This document shows, piece after piece, positions 36,157-57,566 of a DNA stretch of 64,000 nucleotides. Origin of the DNA: Paramecium sonneborni (lineage: Eukaryota; Ciliophora; Oligohymenophorea; Peniculida; Parameciidae). The stretch is from positions 252,191-316,190 of the forward strand of contig CAJJDN010000090.1 of NCBI GenBank assembly GCA_905182985.1, in the 5' to 3' direction. The position numbers and the translations under genes were made by a program. The notes beneath the pieces were generated by a model that saw only the letters and a program-made list of their open reading frames with translations, was not told the origin of the DNA and made no database searches. Numbering within the stretch: the first letter of the stretch is position 1; each line of letters starts with the position of its first letter.

Positions 36157-36467
36157 TCATAATTATTTTACAGTATTTGGAACTGTCCTTTGGTACAATA
36201 ACACTTATTTAGAATAAAAATCAGGCACTGCTTAATATTCAACTTTTTGCTATTCGCTAATTTATTATTATTTACTTATTTATATAGATATGGGAATGTA
36301 ATGCCATTGAAAGTATTTAAGTATATTAAAAGACTTCCTCCTACTAATAAGCCTAAGTAAGCTTGAATTCCTACTCTGGCACCATAATATACAGGATTTA
36401 ATCTGAATTTCAAAGCAGAAGGGAAATTTTTGCTCATTTACTCAAATTTGCTATTATCCATTGCCAT
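36157..36467 (-). CDS. Small single-pass membrane protein
   Basis: 94 residues, one 26-nt intron (36250-36275). A hydrophobic helix (YLGLLVGGSLLIYL) lies between a basic N-terminal part (NFPSALKFRLNPVYYGARV) and a polar C-terminus (FYSKQVLLYQRTVPNTVKQL). Size and layout are like accessory subunits of mitochondrial inner-membrane complexes, but no family is recognised. It converges on the previous gene (45 bp between stops). Confidence 0.6.
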
Positions 36468-36693
36468 TTTTATAAATAATAATATTAAATTTAGTATAAT
36501 ATTTCATGTTTATTATTGTTAAAGAGTATTTTTTTAATTTCTCATAATAGAATTAGGAATATCTCTTCTGATTTCAATAACAATATTTTAATAAAAGATG
36601 TATATAAAAAGAGTGATATTTCTTAAGATAATCTAATTTCTTTAATGGTTATATAAGGATTTATTAAATAAATAACTGAATTTATATATTTGA

Positions 36694-37892
36694 ATGAGTG
36701 AAATCAATGAATCCCTAATAGAAGCACCTCTGAAAGCCTTATTGGAAGATGTAAACATTTCTTTCTGAAGATTTAGGTGTTATTTTGTTTGGAAGGTTAT
36801 TTGGAGAATTAGAATGACTTAAAGTTAATTGAAAATCAATTGAAAGATTATGATTCTTTGGCAGGCTTAATTAAAATTATTGCCAATATATTCAAGACTT
36901 TAATGAAGAAAGTAGAGAAAAAGATGGCACTTCTGAAACTTAATCTTAATGATAATAGTTCTCATTAAAGTTATCATGCAGAAGAAGAGTATGAAAAATT
37001 AGAATAAATTATATAAAAATATGAAGCAGAGATTAGAGGACATATTAGTGTAAGATAATTTTGATTAGTTCTTTAGATTGAATAATAATTAAAGCTATAT
37101 AACGATAGCTTATTATAAAAAATAGAAGACCTTGAAAAGTCACATAAAGAAACAATAGAATAATTAAATAAAAAAATTTATGTATTTATTTGAAATAATA
37201 ACAAATTTAGGGATTAAAGAAAGATCTGGGTAAATCTACAGAGAGTTATAGATAGTTGATAAAAGAGAATGAATAATTAAAAGAATCAGTAGTAGATCAT
37301 TAACACAATATTCATACAGATAGTGAAATAAATGGTCGTGTAAAAGGCAGAAAGTAATTTTAAATAAATTTATTAGTTTTGTCATTCAGATCATAGATTA
37401 AAAAAAGCTGATTATAGTAGTGAATATCCAGCATCTATTACAAATCTATATCAATAGAATTCTATGAGACTCTCAACACCTCTGAAATCATAATCATAAC
37501 ATAATAAATCTGGTAAGTTTAATAATTAAATTTAACATCGTAGCCCATAAGAATAAGATTTATTTATTAAATATAATCAATTACTTAAATAACATGCTCA
37601 ATCTATTACTTAAAGATCTTAAATTATTTAAGCAAGTCAATATTTACTAAAAAATGGTTTTGCTAATAATCCAAAAAAAACAAGAAACACATTGAATGTA
37701 ATTTCTGATATCTGTAATGCTTAATAATAGAAAGCTTCATAAAGAAATAAAAGTTTAGGTAATAGTTCTAAGGCAACAGGCACTAATTCTCAAAATCACA
37801 TAATCTCAAATAATAAATCAGGACATCATAAAATGATATCTGAAACATCCAGAACTAATGAAACCATTTAAAGATTACTTAAACTTAAATGA
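36694..37892 (+). CDS. Coiled-coil protein with disordered C-terminus
   Basis: 361 residues. Residues 15-190 are helical and mostly coiled coil (ENQNDLKLIENQLKDYDSL, KLEQIIQKYEAEIRGHI, KDLGKSTESYRQL). The rest is Q/N/S-rich. Introns of 20, 27 and 29 nt keep the first frame. A last junction near 37330-37370 needs a 37-nt intron, which is long for this window and less certain. No family recognised. It converges with the AXDND1-like gene (48 bp between stops). Confidence 0.65.
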
Positions 37893-37940
37893 TTTTATCT
37901 AAATAAATTATTATCGTAGTTATATATAAATAATTGTTAA

Positions 37941-40900
37941 TCAGTTATTGTCTTCAGATAAATAATCATCAATCTCAATAATTTGATTGAATTCAGCTGG
38001 AATTAACCCTTCTACTAATTTGTTTATGTATAACTATCTTGTATCATTATCAATTATTCTATATGAAATCCATATACTTTATCTTTTATCATCATTTGTT
38101 AATGCCTTTTTATTAATCAAGAATTTACTTTGTCTAATTTTTTTATAACGCTTTGAAAATATTCAATTTCATCTTCACCTGCATATTAAACCCTAATTCC
38201 CAACCTTGTTTTTACATCAATCCAATGATTATGCAAATCTTCTATACTTTTTATTGGATCTTCCTCCATTACACTATTTGCAAAATTCTACAAAATATTT
38301 TTATTCTTTAATACCGTAAACTTATCTTCTGAAAATAAATTATGTTCTATTGAGAATGTTATAAATCTATCAAAAGACATCGCCCTTTCCCCTTCATTAT
38401 TTGATATTAAATCACATCTTGATATAAATTAACTTTCCATCATACTTTCAGGAATTTAATTACCCTAACAAGTTTCAAAATAATAATATAATTTCTTGAA
38501 TTCTTAATACTCCATCATATTATCTAAATCCATATCAGCAGAATTAAAAACTTCTTAATAATGTGTCATATGCATCTTCTTTACAATTTAATATCCTAAA
38601 TCATCATTCTATTTTCTTACCTGTCAAAATTCTACTTATATAATAGTCATAATCAATATATGGTTTCATATTTCTCTCAATATAATTCATTTTAATATCG
38701 GACACTATGTTATTTCTATATTCTTAAGGGATTTATGAATGTATTTGATCGAGTATCTAAATTGCTTTTTCCACCAAAATAAATTATCCCTTGCTTTAAA
38801 TTAAATTAATACTTTTTCAGTATCTAGTGTTTAATTCTCATCATCTAATTGCTTTAAGGTTTTAATGTAAATCTCAAGATCATCAACTGACAAAGAACTA
38901 TAAAGTTAAAGGAATCTACCAAATAAGTTAATTCTTATATTATCTCTATGTACAAATATTGATTCATAAAAACCTATTAACTTTTACTCTGCAATATTTT
39001 TAAATCCATATGTATTAAAAAAGTATTCATAACAAATTATATGTAATGAAGTTTTATTTTAAGTTTATTTTAGTTTTTCTCCATAAAATTATGATATGAA
39101 TTTTAAAATTGTACCCTTTTTCATTTTTGAAGTTATCTCCTTTTAATTAGTTACAAATTTAGTTGCCAATTATTTTACAATATTATTCTTAACCATATTC
39201 AATCCTGGACTGTCTAATGATTATTTGTTTTGAAATTCTAATCATATATTTTAATAATATTACTTGGTGCTTATGAAAAATATGATTTCTTGGATTATCC
39301 TATCTTTCTTTTCCTTTATTTTATTTCCTCTAATCTTAGATTAAACTCTGAGTCATCACTATCAGAATCACTTGAAGTAAAGTTTTAGTTTATAAAATTA
39401 GTTATTGTTTCTTAAAAGAATTATACCTAATCATTTTGCTAAGGCATAATAGAACCTTTTTTTTAAGTTTTTGATCCTTTTTTAGTACCTTAATTTGAAT
39501 TTGAAGGTAATTACTATTAATCAATATTATGTAAATTTACAATTTTATAAGTAGGTCTAGGTTTTGATTAATTAGATGCTCTACTTTTGGGTGTCAATTA
39601 CATATCTGTTCCTTCCTAATTAAAATATTTATAGTTTAAATTACTTCTTCACTTTATTGTTAACTTGGTTGTTAAGATGAAAATTTTTGAGATGCAAATT
39701 AATTATCATCAGGTTCAATTACAGAAATATTATATTGAGATGTAAAAGATTTGTCTTATTATAATAAAGGTAACTCTAAAGTATTTTATGATTAAGTTTA
39801 TCTATATAACATTGCTTATTGTTAAGGTGGTTATTGAACTAAATTCTTTTTACTTGATTATTTCTTTAAAGTAGATTTCTCAGGAATAGGCAATAATTCT
39901 TCTTTCTTTTCCAATTAAATTAATTACTCACTCTAACTAGGTTAAATTGTTATTTAAGGTTAACTAATTGATTAAGTAATTTATGCTCCGAAAGGGGATA
40001 CATTTGATAACCTAGATTTTTAATTATTTTATATAGGTCCCAAAGTGCTCAATCTTTTATCTTAAATTCTTTTTTTCATAATTTCAGCAAATTTATGAGT
40101 TTAAGTAAGTTAAACAACAAGAGTTTGTGATTTTTCTACCATGTTTGTTTTGATTGATTTTAATTTTTAATACTTTTTTTCTATTTTCTCATTTATCTTT
40201 TAATAAATATTGTATATACTTTCTCATAAATTTCCAATTAAGCTTCAAGTTCTCCCATTTCTTAATTGGCAAGTTCATTTGCTTTTTCTAATTCTGCTAC
40301 TTTTTTTTACTTAATAAAATAAGAAATAATTACATATTATTATAATTATTCCTCCTTTCTATTATTTTCATCTTTAAAAGTACTATTAACTAATATTAAA
40401 TTAGTTCTGGCTTCTTTTTATTTGTTAAAGTTATCTTTCATTTAACTTGAAAATTCATCTAAATGTTCAAATAATTCTTTCAATTTAGGTTATTGTCCTT
40501 TTTCTATTTAATCTAATATTTTTTAATATTATTCTGTTGCTTTTTAGATTGCTTCATGTAATTGTTATAAATGTTCTTCTTCTAATTTAATCGATTCTAA
40601 TAGTTCATCTGAAAATTCAGTTTGAGTAAACTTCGTTGATTTATTTAAATAAGATATTTCTGTTTATATTATTTATTATCTTCTATCTCTTAATTCAAAT
40701 CTATATATATATTATATAAATATATACTTAGGTATTTAAATAGATAGACTTTTCTTTTCTATTGTTTAGATTTCAACTTCTTTTCTTAATTATAATATTT
40801 AATTTAGATCATCTGTATCAGTAGCTCTTTCTTCTAATAATATTTCAATATCACTAAATGATGCACTTTCATTCAAAATTATTTTCATTTTTTCTTATTA

Positions 40901-42218
40901 TGTTGGTTATTTTTCAACATTCTAAAAACTTTTTCTTTTCATTGGAAAGATTTCTGGTAATTAATATTGAGGCATAGAATGAATTACTAATTATTTTTAT
41001 GTTCCAGCTCTAAAAATCTTTTTCTTAGCAACACCTTATTCATATTCTATTTTTGTCTAATATTAGTTTGACATTTAAAATTATTCATATTACAGTTATA
41101 CATTTCTTTAATATTCATGTAAATCTTCTGTAATCTTCTCTATTTAATCAGAATATTATTTATTTTCATTTTTTAGATCCTATATTTCAATCTTTAATGC
41201 TTTTATTTATGAATTCAAATATCTATTATTTTTTTTTAAATATTTAGTATTTCCTTTTAACTTCATCAATCTTTCCATAATTTGATCCATATCTGTTTTT
41301 TGATTCTTCAGAATGATTAAATATTTATCTATTTCATTTTAATATGCTTAATGAGTTTTCATTACTTCTTATAAATGATCCTTTTCTAATGAATTATTTT
41401 AATCAAGGACTGATTAATAAACAGATTAATTAATTTCAATATATTGAGTCCATATCTTTTCTAAAAGTACACTTTTTTTATAATATAAATTTATATGTAC
41501 CTTTTTTCTATACAATCAAATGAAATTTAACGTATCAATTCTTTTAAACAAAGTGTAAATATTTATTACAAATCTTCATACATATTTGCTGATTATCCTT
41601 AGTTTTTTTCTACTGCTTACTCAAGCATTAAATCAGTCCATTCAGCAAGCATTTGAACATCATGTCTATAATTTTATATTCATTATAATACTTAAGAGGT
41701 ATTCCTCTATGAATTTTATCTTTGACTACTCTCTTTGTCAGATTACTGGAAAACTTAGATAAAGGAATAACCTTATCTATTTAATCTATTGGTAGAACAA
41801 CCTTAGCTTAGGAAATCTCTATCTTCTCTATTGCTATATTATACTTTTTGATGAACTCCATGGTAATTCCTCCAGTTTTTTAGGATATCTATATGGATCC
41901 TAACTATTCAGTTAACCAAAAAAATCATTTTTATCCATCCTCTTTAATTTATCAATTTAATCCAGCTGTCCATCTCTCAATAAAGGTGATTAATAATAAG
42001 TCTTTAATAATTATTAAATTTCTTACAGACTAAGAAATTGTTTTAGACTTTTCTAATCTTGAACTTAAACAAGGTTAATTGATTTCTGTTTTTACTCTCT
42101 AACTTTGAGATTGATATTGAGAATATTGACTATTGATCTTTATTAGTCTTTCAGAATTTTAATTTTGATTCTTCTAAATAAAAGAATTCTTGAATTAATG
42201 AAATTTAGTCTCTTCCAT
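37941..42218 (-). CDS. AXDND1: AXDND1-like axonemal protein (dynein light-chain-type domain)
   Basis: About 1,330 residues, at least ten short introns. The N-terminal 300 residues carry the family signature: HRGIPLK, then an EWTDLMLEQAVE helix, then LCLKELIRQISFDCIEKR, as in the axonemal dynein light chain domain shared by p28 and AXDND1. A coiled coil of about 350 residues follows (KLKGNTKYLKKNNRYLNSQI and more), then an S/P/Q-rich linker. The helical C-terminal part holds at least one EF-hand-like loop (DMDLDNMMEYQEF). AXDND1 proteins are linked to dynein arms and sperm flagella. My exon sum does not divide by three, so one splice site or base is still wrong. Confidence 0.75.
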
Positions 42219-43431
42219 TTATAATTAAAATAAATAAATAAAAATGATAATATTACTAACTAAGATTCTTTCTTTAATACCTCATATATAGATAAATCTA
42301 ATTAGTTTATTTTCATTTTAAGATGAATAAAATCACAAAACAATTCCTTTCATTTTTAACAAATTCAATATTTTCAATCAATACCAAAAAGTAGATATAC
42401 TATAAATAGTATACTGACCTATGATAAACATTAATTAATTTAACAAGTACTTGAAAACACTTTAAATAGTTTTAGTATTTCTCATCTTTAATAATTTTAA
42501 ATTTAGAAATAGTAAATTTAAATTAAATTGAATCATTTCTATAAATAAATTATTTAGATTATCTTTTACAACTTAGTTTTAATTTAATTTAGTATAAATT
42601 AAAACAGAAGACATTTGTATATTCAAATTATGAATATTTCTATATATATAGAGTTTCATATAAATTATTAATTAATTAAAAGAATGACGTATAAAAATAT
42701 CAAATAATTAATACTTTAATAGGAGAATTGTATAATATCAATTTGATTAATTAAAATCCACTTAATGAATTTCAAAAAGAGTGAATCTTATCTATGCAAG
42801 ACTTTCTTAAATATTAATATTTAAAAAATACAAAAGATTTTTCCAATTCAATATTTTTTCGATGTTGGTTCTAAACTTGATTAATTAAATTTTTTTATAT
42901 TTTCATCTATTTATTTTATTATGATTATATATATCTAAAATAGATATTTATTTCCAAAATAAATTAGTTTAAATAAAATAGAAGTTTATTTTAAAAGTAT
43001 TATTATTATGGATTGAGATTTGAAAGCAATCAATTAATTTTGCATTAATTTATAAATCATTTACTGAACCTATTTTAAGGGTTATTGATCTAAATTAATA
43101 CTTTAAACCAATATGATAATTAATACAATTATTTAATGTATAATATTTAAAAATATTTGAATATCTCATTTTGAGTTCTTCATTAAAAATATAATTAAGC
43201 ATATGCATCATTAAGTATTTTTAATCTTTCTGGCAAACTAAATAAATTTAGTTCAGATGAAATATTTTACTTAGAATAAGTGTAGTACTTATATATTATG
43301 ATATCTAATACCAAGCAATTTATATAATAATTGGATATCAAGAAAATAAATGAATAAAAATTGAATTTTTAGTTTATCTAATTTAACATTAATAATAAAT
43401 GTTATAATTGGTACCTTAAAATCATGTTGAA
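42219..43431. other. 1.2-kb A+T-rich region without recognised gene
   Basis: The longest gene-free stretch of the window, between divergent AXDND1-like and BEACH genes. I see only short open frames without protein character, many short T and A runs, and no RNA-gene-like structure. It must carry two promoters. Confidence 0.5.
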
Positions 43432-51591
<8,160 letters not shown>

Positions 51592-51622
51592 TTTATATAT
51601 AAAACATATGTATTTTTTAAAA

Positions 51623-52291
51623 TCATAGTTTTACTTTAGATTTTAGATGTTAAGTGATTTTTTCAACAAATTATTCATCTTCCACCTATAAATGCTCTTT
51701 TTTTAAATCTTAAAAGGGTAATTAATCAGCAACTTCAAATTGGGCAAGTTAATTTAGAAAATTCTGTTTTGCTAATGGATTGATTAACTATTCTAATATT
51801 TCTTGTTTCTTTTCTCTTAGAAAGTCTTTAACTTAAGACATCATTAGTTATTTAGAGTATTAATCTAGTTTCTATTAAGTTTCAGTTAAAGTCTATCCAT
51901 TATGTGATATTTCAGAAGACTGCTGGTTTATTTTGATCATAGGATGAATAAATTAGAAATTCTCAATGGCATAATCTGAATTTCTTTGAATATATGTATC
52001 AAAATATTTTACTTGGTCTTGTCAATTAAAGCAATTACTGTGGTATTTAACAATTTCACTTTTCTATCTCGAGTAGATTTCTTACCAATCCTTCCTTCTT
52101 TTAAATACACCTACAATATGGCTTTAACAGTAGAAGGTTTCAACTAAGTTTCTTCAGATACCTATTTTTTATTGTTTAGTTTTTTACTTCCTTAAGGGTT
52201 TTTCCATTCTTTGTTAATTCATTTATAATCTAAGTTCTTTGCTCTTATGAAATCTTCTTATACCTTAAAGTTAAATTTATTCATACTTCAT
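51623..52291 (-). CDS. Helix-turn-helix (homeodomain-like) protein
   Basis: 197 residues, four exons (introns 52244-52263, 52162-52187, 51984-52012). Residues 15-60 form a trihelical unit typical of transposase/paired-type HTH domains: INELTKNGKTLKEVSEET, then LKPSTVKAILQVYLKEGRIG, followed by a basic KKSTRDRK. The C-terminal 100 residues are helical and acidic/Q-rich. Such HTH proteins are numerous in ciliates, and their DNA targets are unknown. It could be a transcription factor or a remnant of a mobile element's DNA-binding part. Confidence 0.65.
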
Positions 52292-53363
52292 ATTACGAGA
52301 TCCCTTTCTAATTTTTTAGCTACTATTCATTTAATATTTTATTATTAGATAAATTAGCGATTTTTCATACAGTTTTATATGGTTACAATATCTTATACAA
52401 TTCTTTTTCAAACTTTTTAAATATTTTCCTTTAATCTTCTAAGAAGTATTTCTAATCACTAATTTATCTAAAATTCATTCTTTATATGAAATTTCTAAAA
52501 TCCGTGAATGAATTTATAATTGATATTTTAATAAGAAATTCAAAATTAATATTAGAGATCAAAAAATAGGGAGCAATTAAGAAAAAAAAAAGTACACAAG
52601 AAAATATTTAAATAATTATAAAACTTATTCAAAAATTAGAGATAATAAATTTATGAAAATATATGCATAACAGACTAACAAATATTCATTTCAAAAACAA
52701 ATGATTAACATAATATTAAAAATTAGCTTACTCTATCTTCTATTTTGTTAAATTCATTCAAATTATATGAAAATTATTTTTCATAAATACAATCGATAAT
52801 CCGCTATTACTTCTTGATATACTAGTCTAGAATAAATATAGATGAGTCTAAAAAGTAGGTGCAAAAGATATTTCTAATCTATAAAAATTTTGAATGAGCA
52901 AATTTTTTTTAAACAGACCTTTAAATAATACTGAAAATGAGGAATTATAAGAATTAAGTCTTTAATAAAAAAGAATCAATGGTAATTTATTAAATTAATT
53001 AAAATAAATCGAAAGAATATGCATATGACAAAATTAAATTCTTAGCATAAAATATTTTAGACTAAAGTTGAGAAATAATATGATTGTCTCATATTTGCTA
53101 ATATTTAGAATGCAGAAATATATTATACAATTTTCCTGAATAAGTTGGTTTAAAACCATACAAAATTTTATTCTGATTAGTATATAATTTCTTAAACAAT
53201 TAAAAATATGTTGCATCTTTAATTTTTTAGTAAATTTTTGTTTATCTTATTATGCCTCTTATATATAAAACAATAAAAAAAAATTTCCTTTAATAATTAT
53301 TCTTATTTACAAAAATTTATGGATGACATAATGTTTAAAATTTTAGTTATAAATATAATAATA
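52292..53363. other. A+T-rich region with a possible small SNARE-like gene
   Basis: Mostly featureless. On the plus strand from 52893 a frame begins MSKFFLNRPLNNTENEEL and continues as a short helix (ELSLQQKRINGN). From 53020 a second open frame of about 110 codons reads TKLNSQHKIFQTKVEKQYD and then a hydrophobic helix (FFSKFLFILLCLLYI). Together they hint at a small tail-anchored coiled-coil protein, but the join is not supported by a clear intron. Confidence is low. Confidence 0.25.
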
Positions 53364-55498
53364 TCATGAAATATTTTCTTTGTCTATTAAATTGATATAT
53401 TGACTCCCATATAAATTGATTGTAGTTATTTGTGGATCATTTATGAGTCTGGACTTTTTGATTGAGGAAATCTATGAAATTTCTGATTATTCTACTTTTG
53501 ATATAGAAGCTAATGATTATTTTTAAATATTACTAATATTTCGAATGGATGGTTTTTTTCTAAGAGGGGATCTAATAGGAGATTACCTAAATATTGAATT
53601 TACTGGAGAACGCTCTCTTGAAGCCAATATTTATTTGATATGAGATAAATTCGAAAATCTTGGTCGATCAATCATGTCAAACAATTAAGATTATTATGCC
53701 AAAGTGTTTTAAACATTTAAATGAGTCAAAGATGATTTCTTTTTAATTTACGAAGTACTCGTTGATGAGGCAAATGATGAAGGATAAGAACAATCAGAAT
53801 CATTATTAGTAGTATATAAAGATGGATTTTTAGACTTAATTTAATCTAATAATAATTACTATTATTAAATTTAAGTATCCTTAGATTGTATATCCTCATT
53901 CTAGGGATTATTATAATATCAATACTTTTAATTACAGAACCTATTTTAAATCAGATATCTCTTTTTTCTATTCTTCATATTTAAATTTCCAATAATCAAT
54001 ATATTATTATTATTCTTCTGTGATTTAAAGCAATAAAGATTTCTAAAGTTATTTTTATTTTAAATTGACTTTAAGAGCATTCTACAGTTGCTATTCGATA
54101 TCTTAATTTTATTTTTATGCAATCATTAGATTATGATACATCTAATCATCATTAATTGAATTTAGATTATTTTATAGACTCATCTAATAGATTTCCTCAA
54201 TTTAAAATTGATTTTGAAGTATATTATTTTGTATTTCAATTAGTGAATTATTTATTTCATGATACTCTTCAATATTACTATAAATATCATTGTAGATTTT
54301 TGTTAAATACAATTACTTAGTACTCATTTCAGATTCAGTTATATTAGTAGGAATAAGGATTTTCTCTTCAGTTATTTATTAATGTAAAGACTTTTAAATT
54401 TACTTTTTTATTTGTGTAGCTCTACTACTGTACTGAAGAGTATTTAAAATTTCCTCATATTGACATTTATTTTATTATATGCAAGAAATCATGATGGTTC
54501 TCGTATTACCGCCTAAAGAATCTTGCAGCAATCTAGTTAATTTTGAATTCCTATAAGGAATATGTTGATTTTTCTTAGATTTATCAGATAGAATGGTCAA
54601 ACAATTACTTAAAGCCAAAAGGGATCTATTTATATTTGAACCTTCTTATTAATTCTTACTCTTTTGATCCTAATAAACTCGTTCTGAACCTGCTAAATCT
54701 ACTATAAAAAGCTTTGGTGTTATAATTTAACTAATGATAGAATGACTACTATTACCCTTCAAAACTATAAGATAAATTAAATTATATTAATGCATGTGAT
54801 CTTGATGAATACACATTATATATCGTTTATGCTAAGCTTCTATTTTAATTAGCAATATTTATGCCTTCTTTCACCTATTTTGTTAGTAAATAAAAATACA
54901 TCATTAATGCTGTTAATTTTAATTGTTTGTAAACCCTAAATGTATGAGCCTTTTTGATTGTCTTACATTATGATCAAAGGTTTAGGTTATTCTGACATCA
55001 GATCTCTTATGGTTTCATTGTAGACTTCTATAAAACTCATCTCCATTTAAACATTAGCTTCAGGACTAGGTATTAATATATAAAGCTAGTTAACCTCATG
55101 TATTTCATTCTATTCACAAGATAGTTAATGCATTTGAATGATAATCCTTCATCTTTTTCATTTCCAAAAATAGTATGAGTTTTACCTGAACCAGTTATAC
55201 CGTATGCTAGAATTGTTGTATTGTAACCTTCAATAAAGTGTTCCAGATTATGCTGTTATTTTTAATATATATATACTCTCAATGATTGATCAAATATATC
55301 TTCATTATTTTGAACACCACTGAATATCTTATCGAAAACAAATGATTTACTATTTTTACCATCTTTCCTTATAACAATTCTATTGTCATTCAAATCTTCA
55401 ATTAAAGTTTCAGTACTAAATGATTATACATAAACTTTTTACCTGCTCTCCAGTAATGGTTTGATTCTCAAATATACTTGAAATGGTTAATTAGACAT
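53364..55498 (-). CDS. Kinesin motor protein, one-base frame break
   Basis: About 667 residues if one extra base is removed. The motor domain is N-terminal: strand 1 [14 protein letters not shown]-loop [34 protein letters not shown], switch I as NVYSSRSHA (family NxxSSRSH), switch [15 protein letters not shown], then [21 protein letters not shown] coiled coil and S/R-rich tail follow ([15 protein letters not shown]). Introns of 27, 24, 29 (55066-55094), 25 and 25 nt. Between strand SYSFEG and the following NSSHSII the frame shifts by one base at a CCC run (54755-54757, plus strand). The rest of both halves is intact, so a sequence error is the simplest explanation. Subfamily unclear. Confidence 0.82.
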
Positions 55499-55680
55499 TT
55501 TTATTAGCAGTTAAATTAAAAAATTTATTCTTAAAAATTGATTATTTTTCAGACTAATTTCTAATTTTCAAGTTATGATGTTCAAACATTTTTTTAATTT
55601 AATTTAACTAAACTATGTATTGGTAATGAATATTCATTTAACTAATTCTAATTTTTCATAATTTTTTTTATATATTTATT
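55499..55680. promoter_or_regulatory. Spacer between divergent kinesin and CFAP100 genes
   Basis: 182 bp of A+T-rich DNA between the two start codons; no specific element recognised. Confidence 0.35.
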
Positions 55681-57543
55681 ATGAATTAAGCATAATAATA
55701 AACATAAGAAGAAAATCCATTTTAATTTGAGTTGGATTCTAAAAAGTTTCTTTAAAAGTTAGAAAAAGAACGTAATTCTGGATATAACGATGATGATGAA
55801 GAATAAAAATAAGTTCCACATACTTAAAAATTATATTAAACAAGTGCTAAGTCAACAAGATTTGGACTGTTATAAAAATTAGAAGATCAAAGTATGAGCT
55901 GAATTTAATAAAATAATAGCAAATAAATTAGCATAAGAGAGAGATGAAATGTTTGCAAATGAAGCTAAAATGAGAGATCCAAATTAACCTTAGAAAATAG
56001 ATGAAATAGCTTAACATATAAAACATTTTAATCCAAAATTAATGGAATATAGAGATGATGAAGCTAGAAAAACAATATATGGAAAAGAAGATAAAAAGAA
56101 AGATTTTGAATTATAGGAGATGAAGAAAAAAAAATATCGAATTAAATCAATATTAAGAGAGAAGAGAGAAACGATTACAGATTTTATAGAAAAGAAGAGA
56201 GAAATATGTTTAGCAAATTTAAATATAATGACAAAGAAGGAAGAAACAGAAAGATTGGAAGATTTTATAAAGAATGAATAAGAATCATTAAGAGCAAGAA
56301 GATTATATTTTAAAAATGATTGTGAATTAGTAAAAAAGTTTATGAATGAAGTTAAATATTAAGCAGATTAAGCTGCATTTTAAGCAGATAGAGAAACAAA
56401 AAAGAAAGATGAAGTTAAAACGGAAGTTGCTAAAATATTAGCATAAATAGATAGATTAAAATTATAGAAGACTAAATATGGAGAAGAATTTGAAAAATTA
56501 GATAAATATAGATAATTTTTAGAAAAAATTAAAGTAAATATTAAGTATGATTATGTAAATTAGGATACATACAAGACAAAATTTTCAGAATTTGAAAAGA
56601 AAGACATAAATTTATTTTCTAATTAATAGAATGAGTAGAAGAATTAATTTTTTGTAACAGGTGTGGATTAGAGAGAAGAATAGAAATAAACACAGGAATA
56701 AATTGAGGCAGAAAGATAATAAGAGAGAATGGCTGATTTAGTAATAGAAATATTGAACAATATAGAAGAGGGAAATTTAAGGAATATTTAAAATTAAAGA
56801 GATGCAGAAGAAGATATAGAATAAAAGAAAAGAGAATTAGAGAAATTAGAATAGAAGTTAAAAAATGAATAGGATGAGCATTTGGAAATGTTGAAAGCAG
56901 AAGAAAGAAAATTGAAAGCATAATTGAAGATATAAAATTAATTAAAAGATTAGGAGAAAGTTGATTAGACTAAATTATAATTTGCAGAGGGGGAGGATTT
57001 GGATATGGATAAAATTGGAAAGAAAATAATAGAAATTTAATAGGAAGCTACAAAGAATTAGGATATTATGGGAAAGAGATAATAGATAGATTCAAAAGTG
57101 ATAAAATAGGTTATAAATGTAAATAAGATTGAAATATATAGCAATTAGAAAAAATAGTGATTGATTTATCTGAATCAAAGTTGTAATTCTTGTTAAGAAC
57201 GAAGACAGATTTCATAGAGGCAGAGAAAAAGATAAAGAAGGAGAAATAATAATAGAGATTAAACAATTAGAAAGATGAGGAGAAAAAGAAACAAATAATG
57301 GAGAGAAGAAATAAGAAAGAGGAACATTTATAAAAGTTTTATAAAGGAAGACATGATATGAAAAGAAATTATAAATAAGAGAAACCTGTAGTAGAGACAG
57401 AAGAAACAGAGACTGATTAAAATGATGATGAAAAGTATTTAAGAGAATCGTATGAATTGGTATATGTTCCCCCTCAGTAAAAATCTCATAATTAATAATA
57501 ATCAAATGAATTAAACATAAAATAGAATGACAGATAATAATGA
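55681..57543 (+). CDS. CFAP100: CFAP100-like coiled-coil protein (DUF4200)
   Basis: 603 residues, introns at 55892-55919 (28 nt) and 57119-57141 (23 nt). The centre carries the DUF4200 helix pair: FIEKKREICLANLNIMTKKE, then ERLEDFIKNEQESLRARRLY, VKKFMNEVKYQADQAAF and DRETKKKDEVKTEVAKI, matching CFAP100/MIA1 and its relatives. In Chlamydomonas MIA1 acts with MIA2/CFAP73 in the modifier-of-inner-arms complex that signals to inner dynein arm f. A long charged coiled coil and a lysine-rich tail follow. The related paralogue CCDC38 cannot be excluded. Confidence 0.78.
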
Positions 57544-57566
57544 ATTAATATTTATAAATAAATTAA

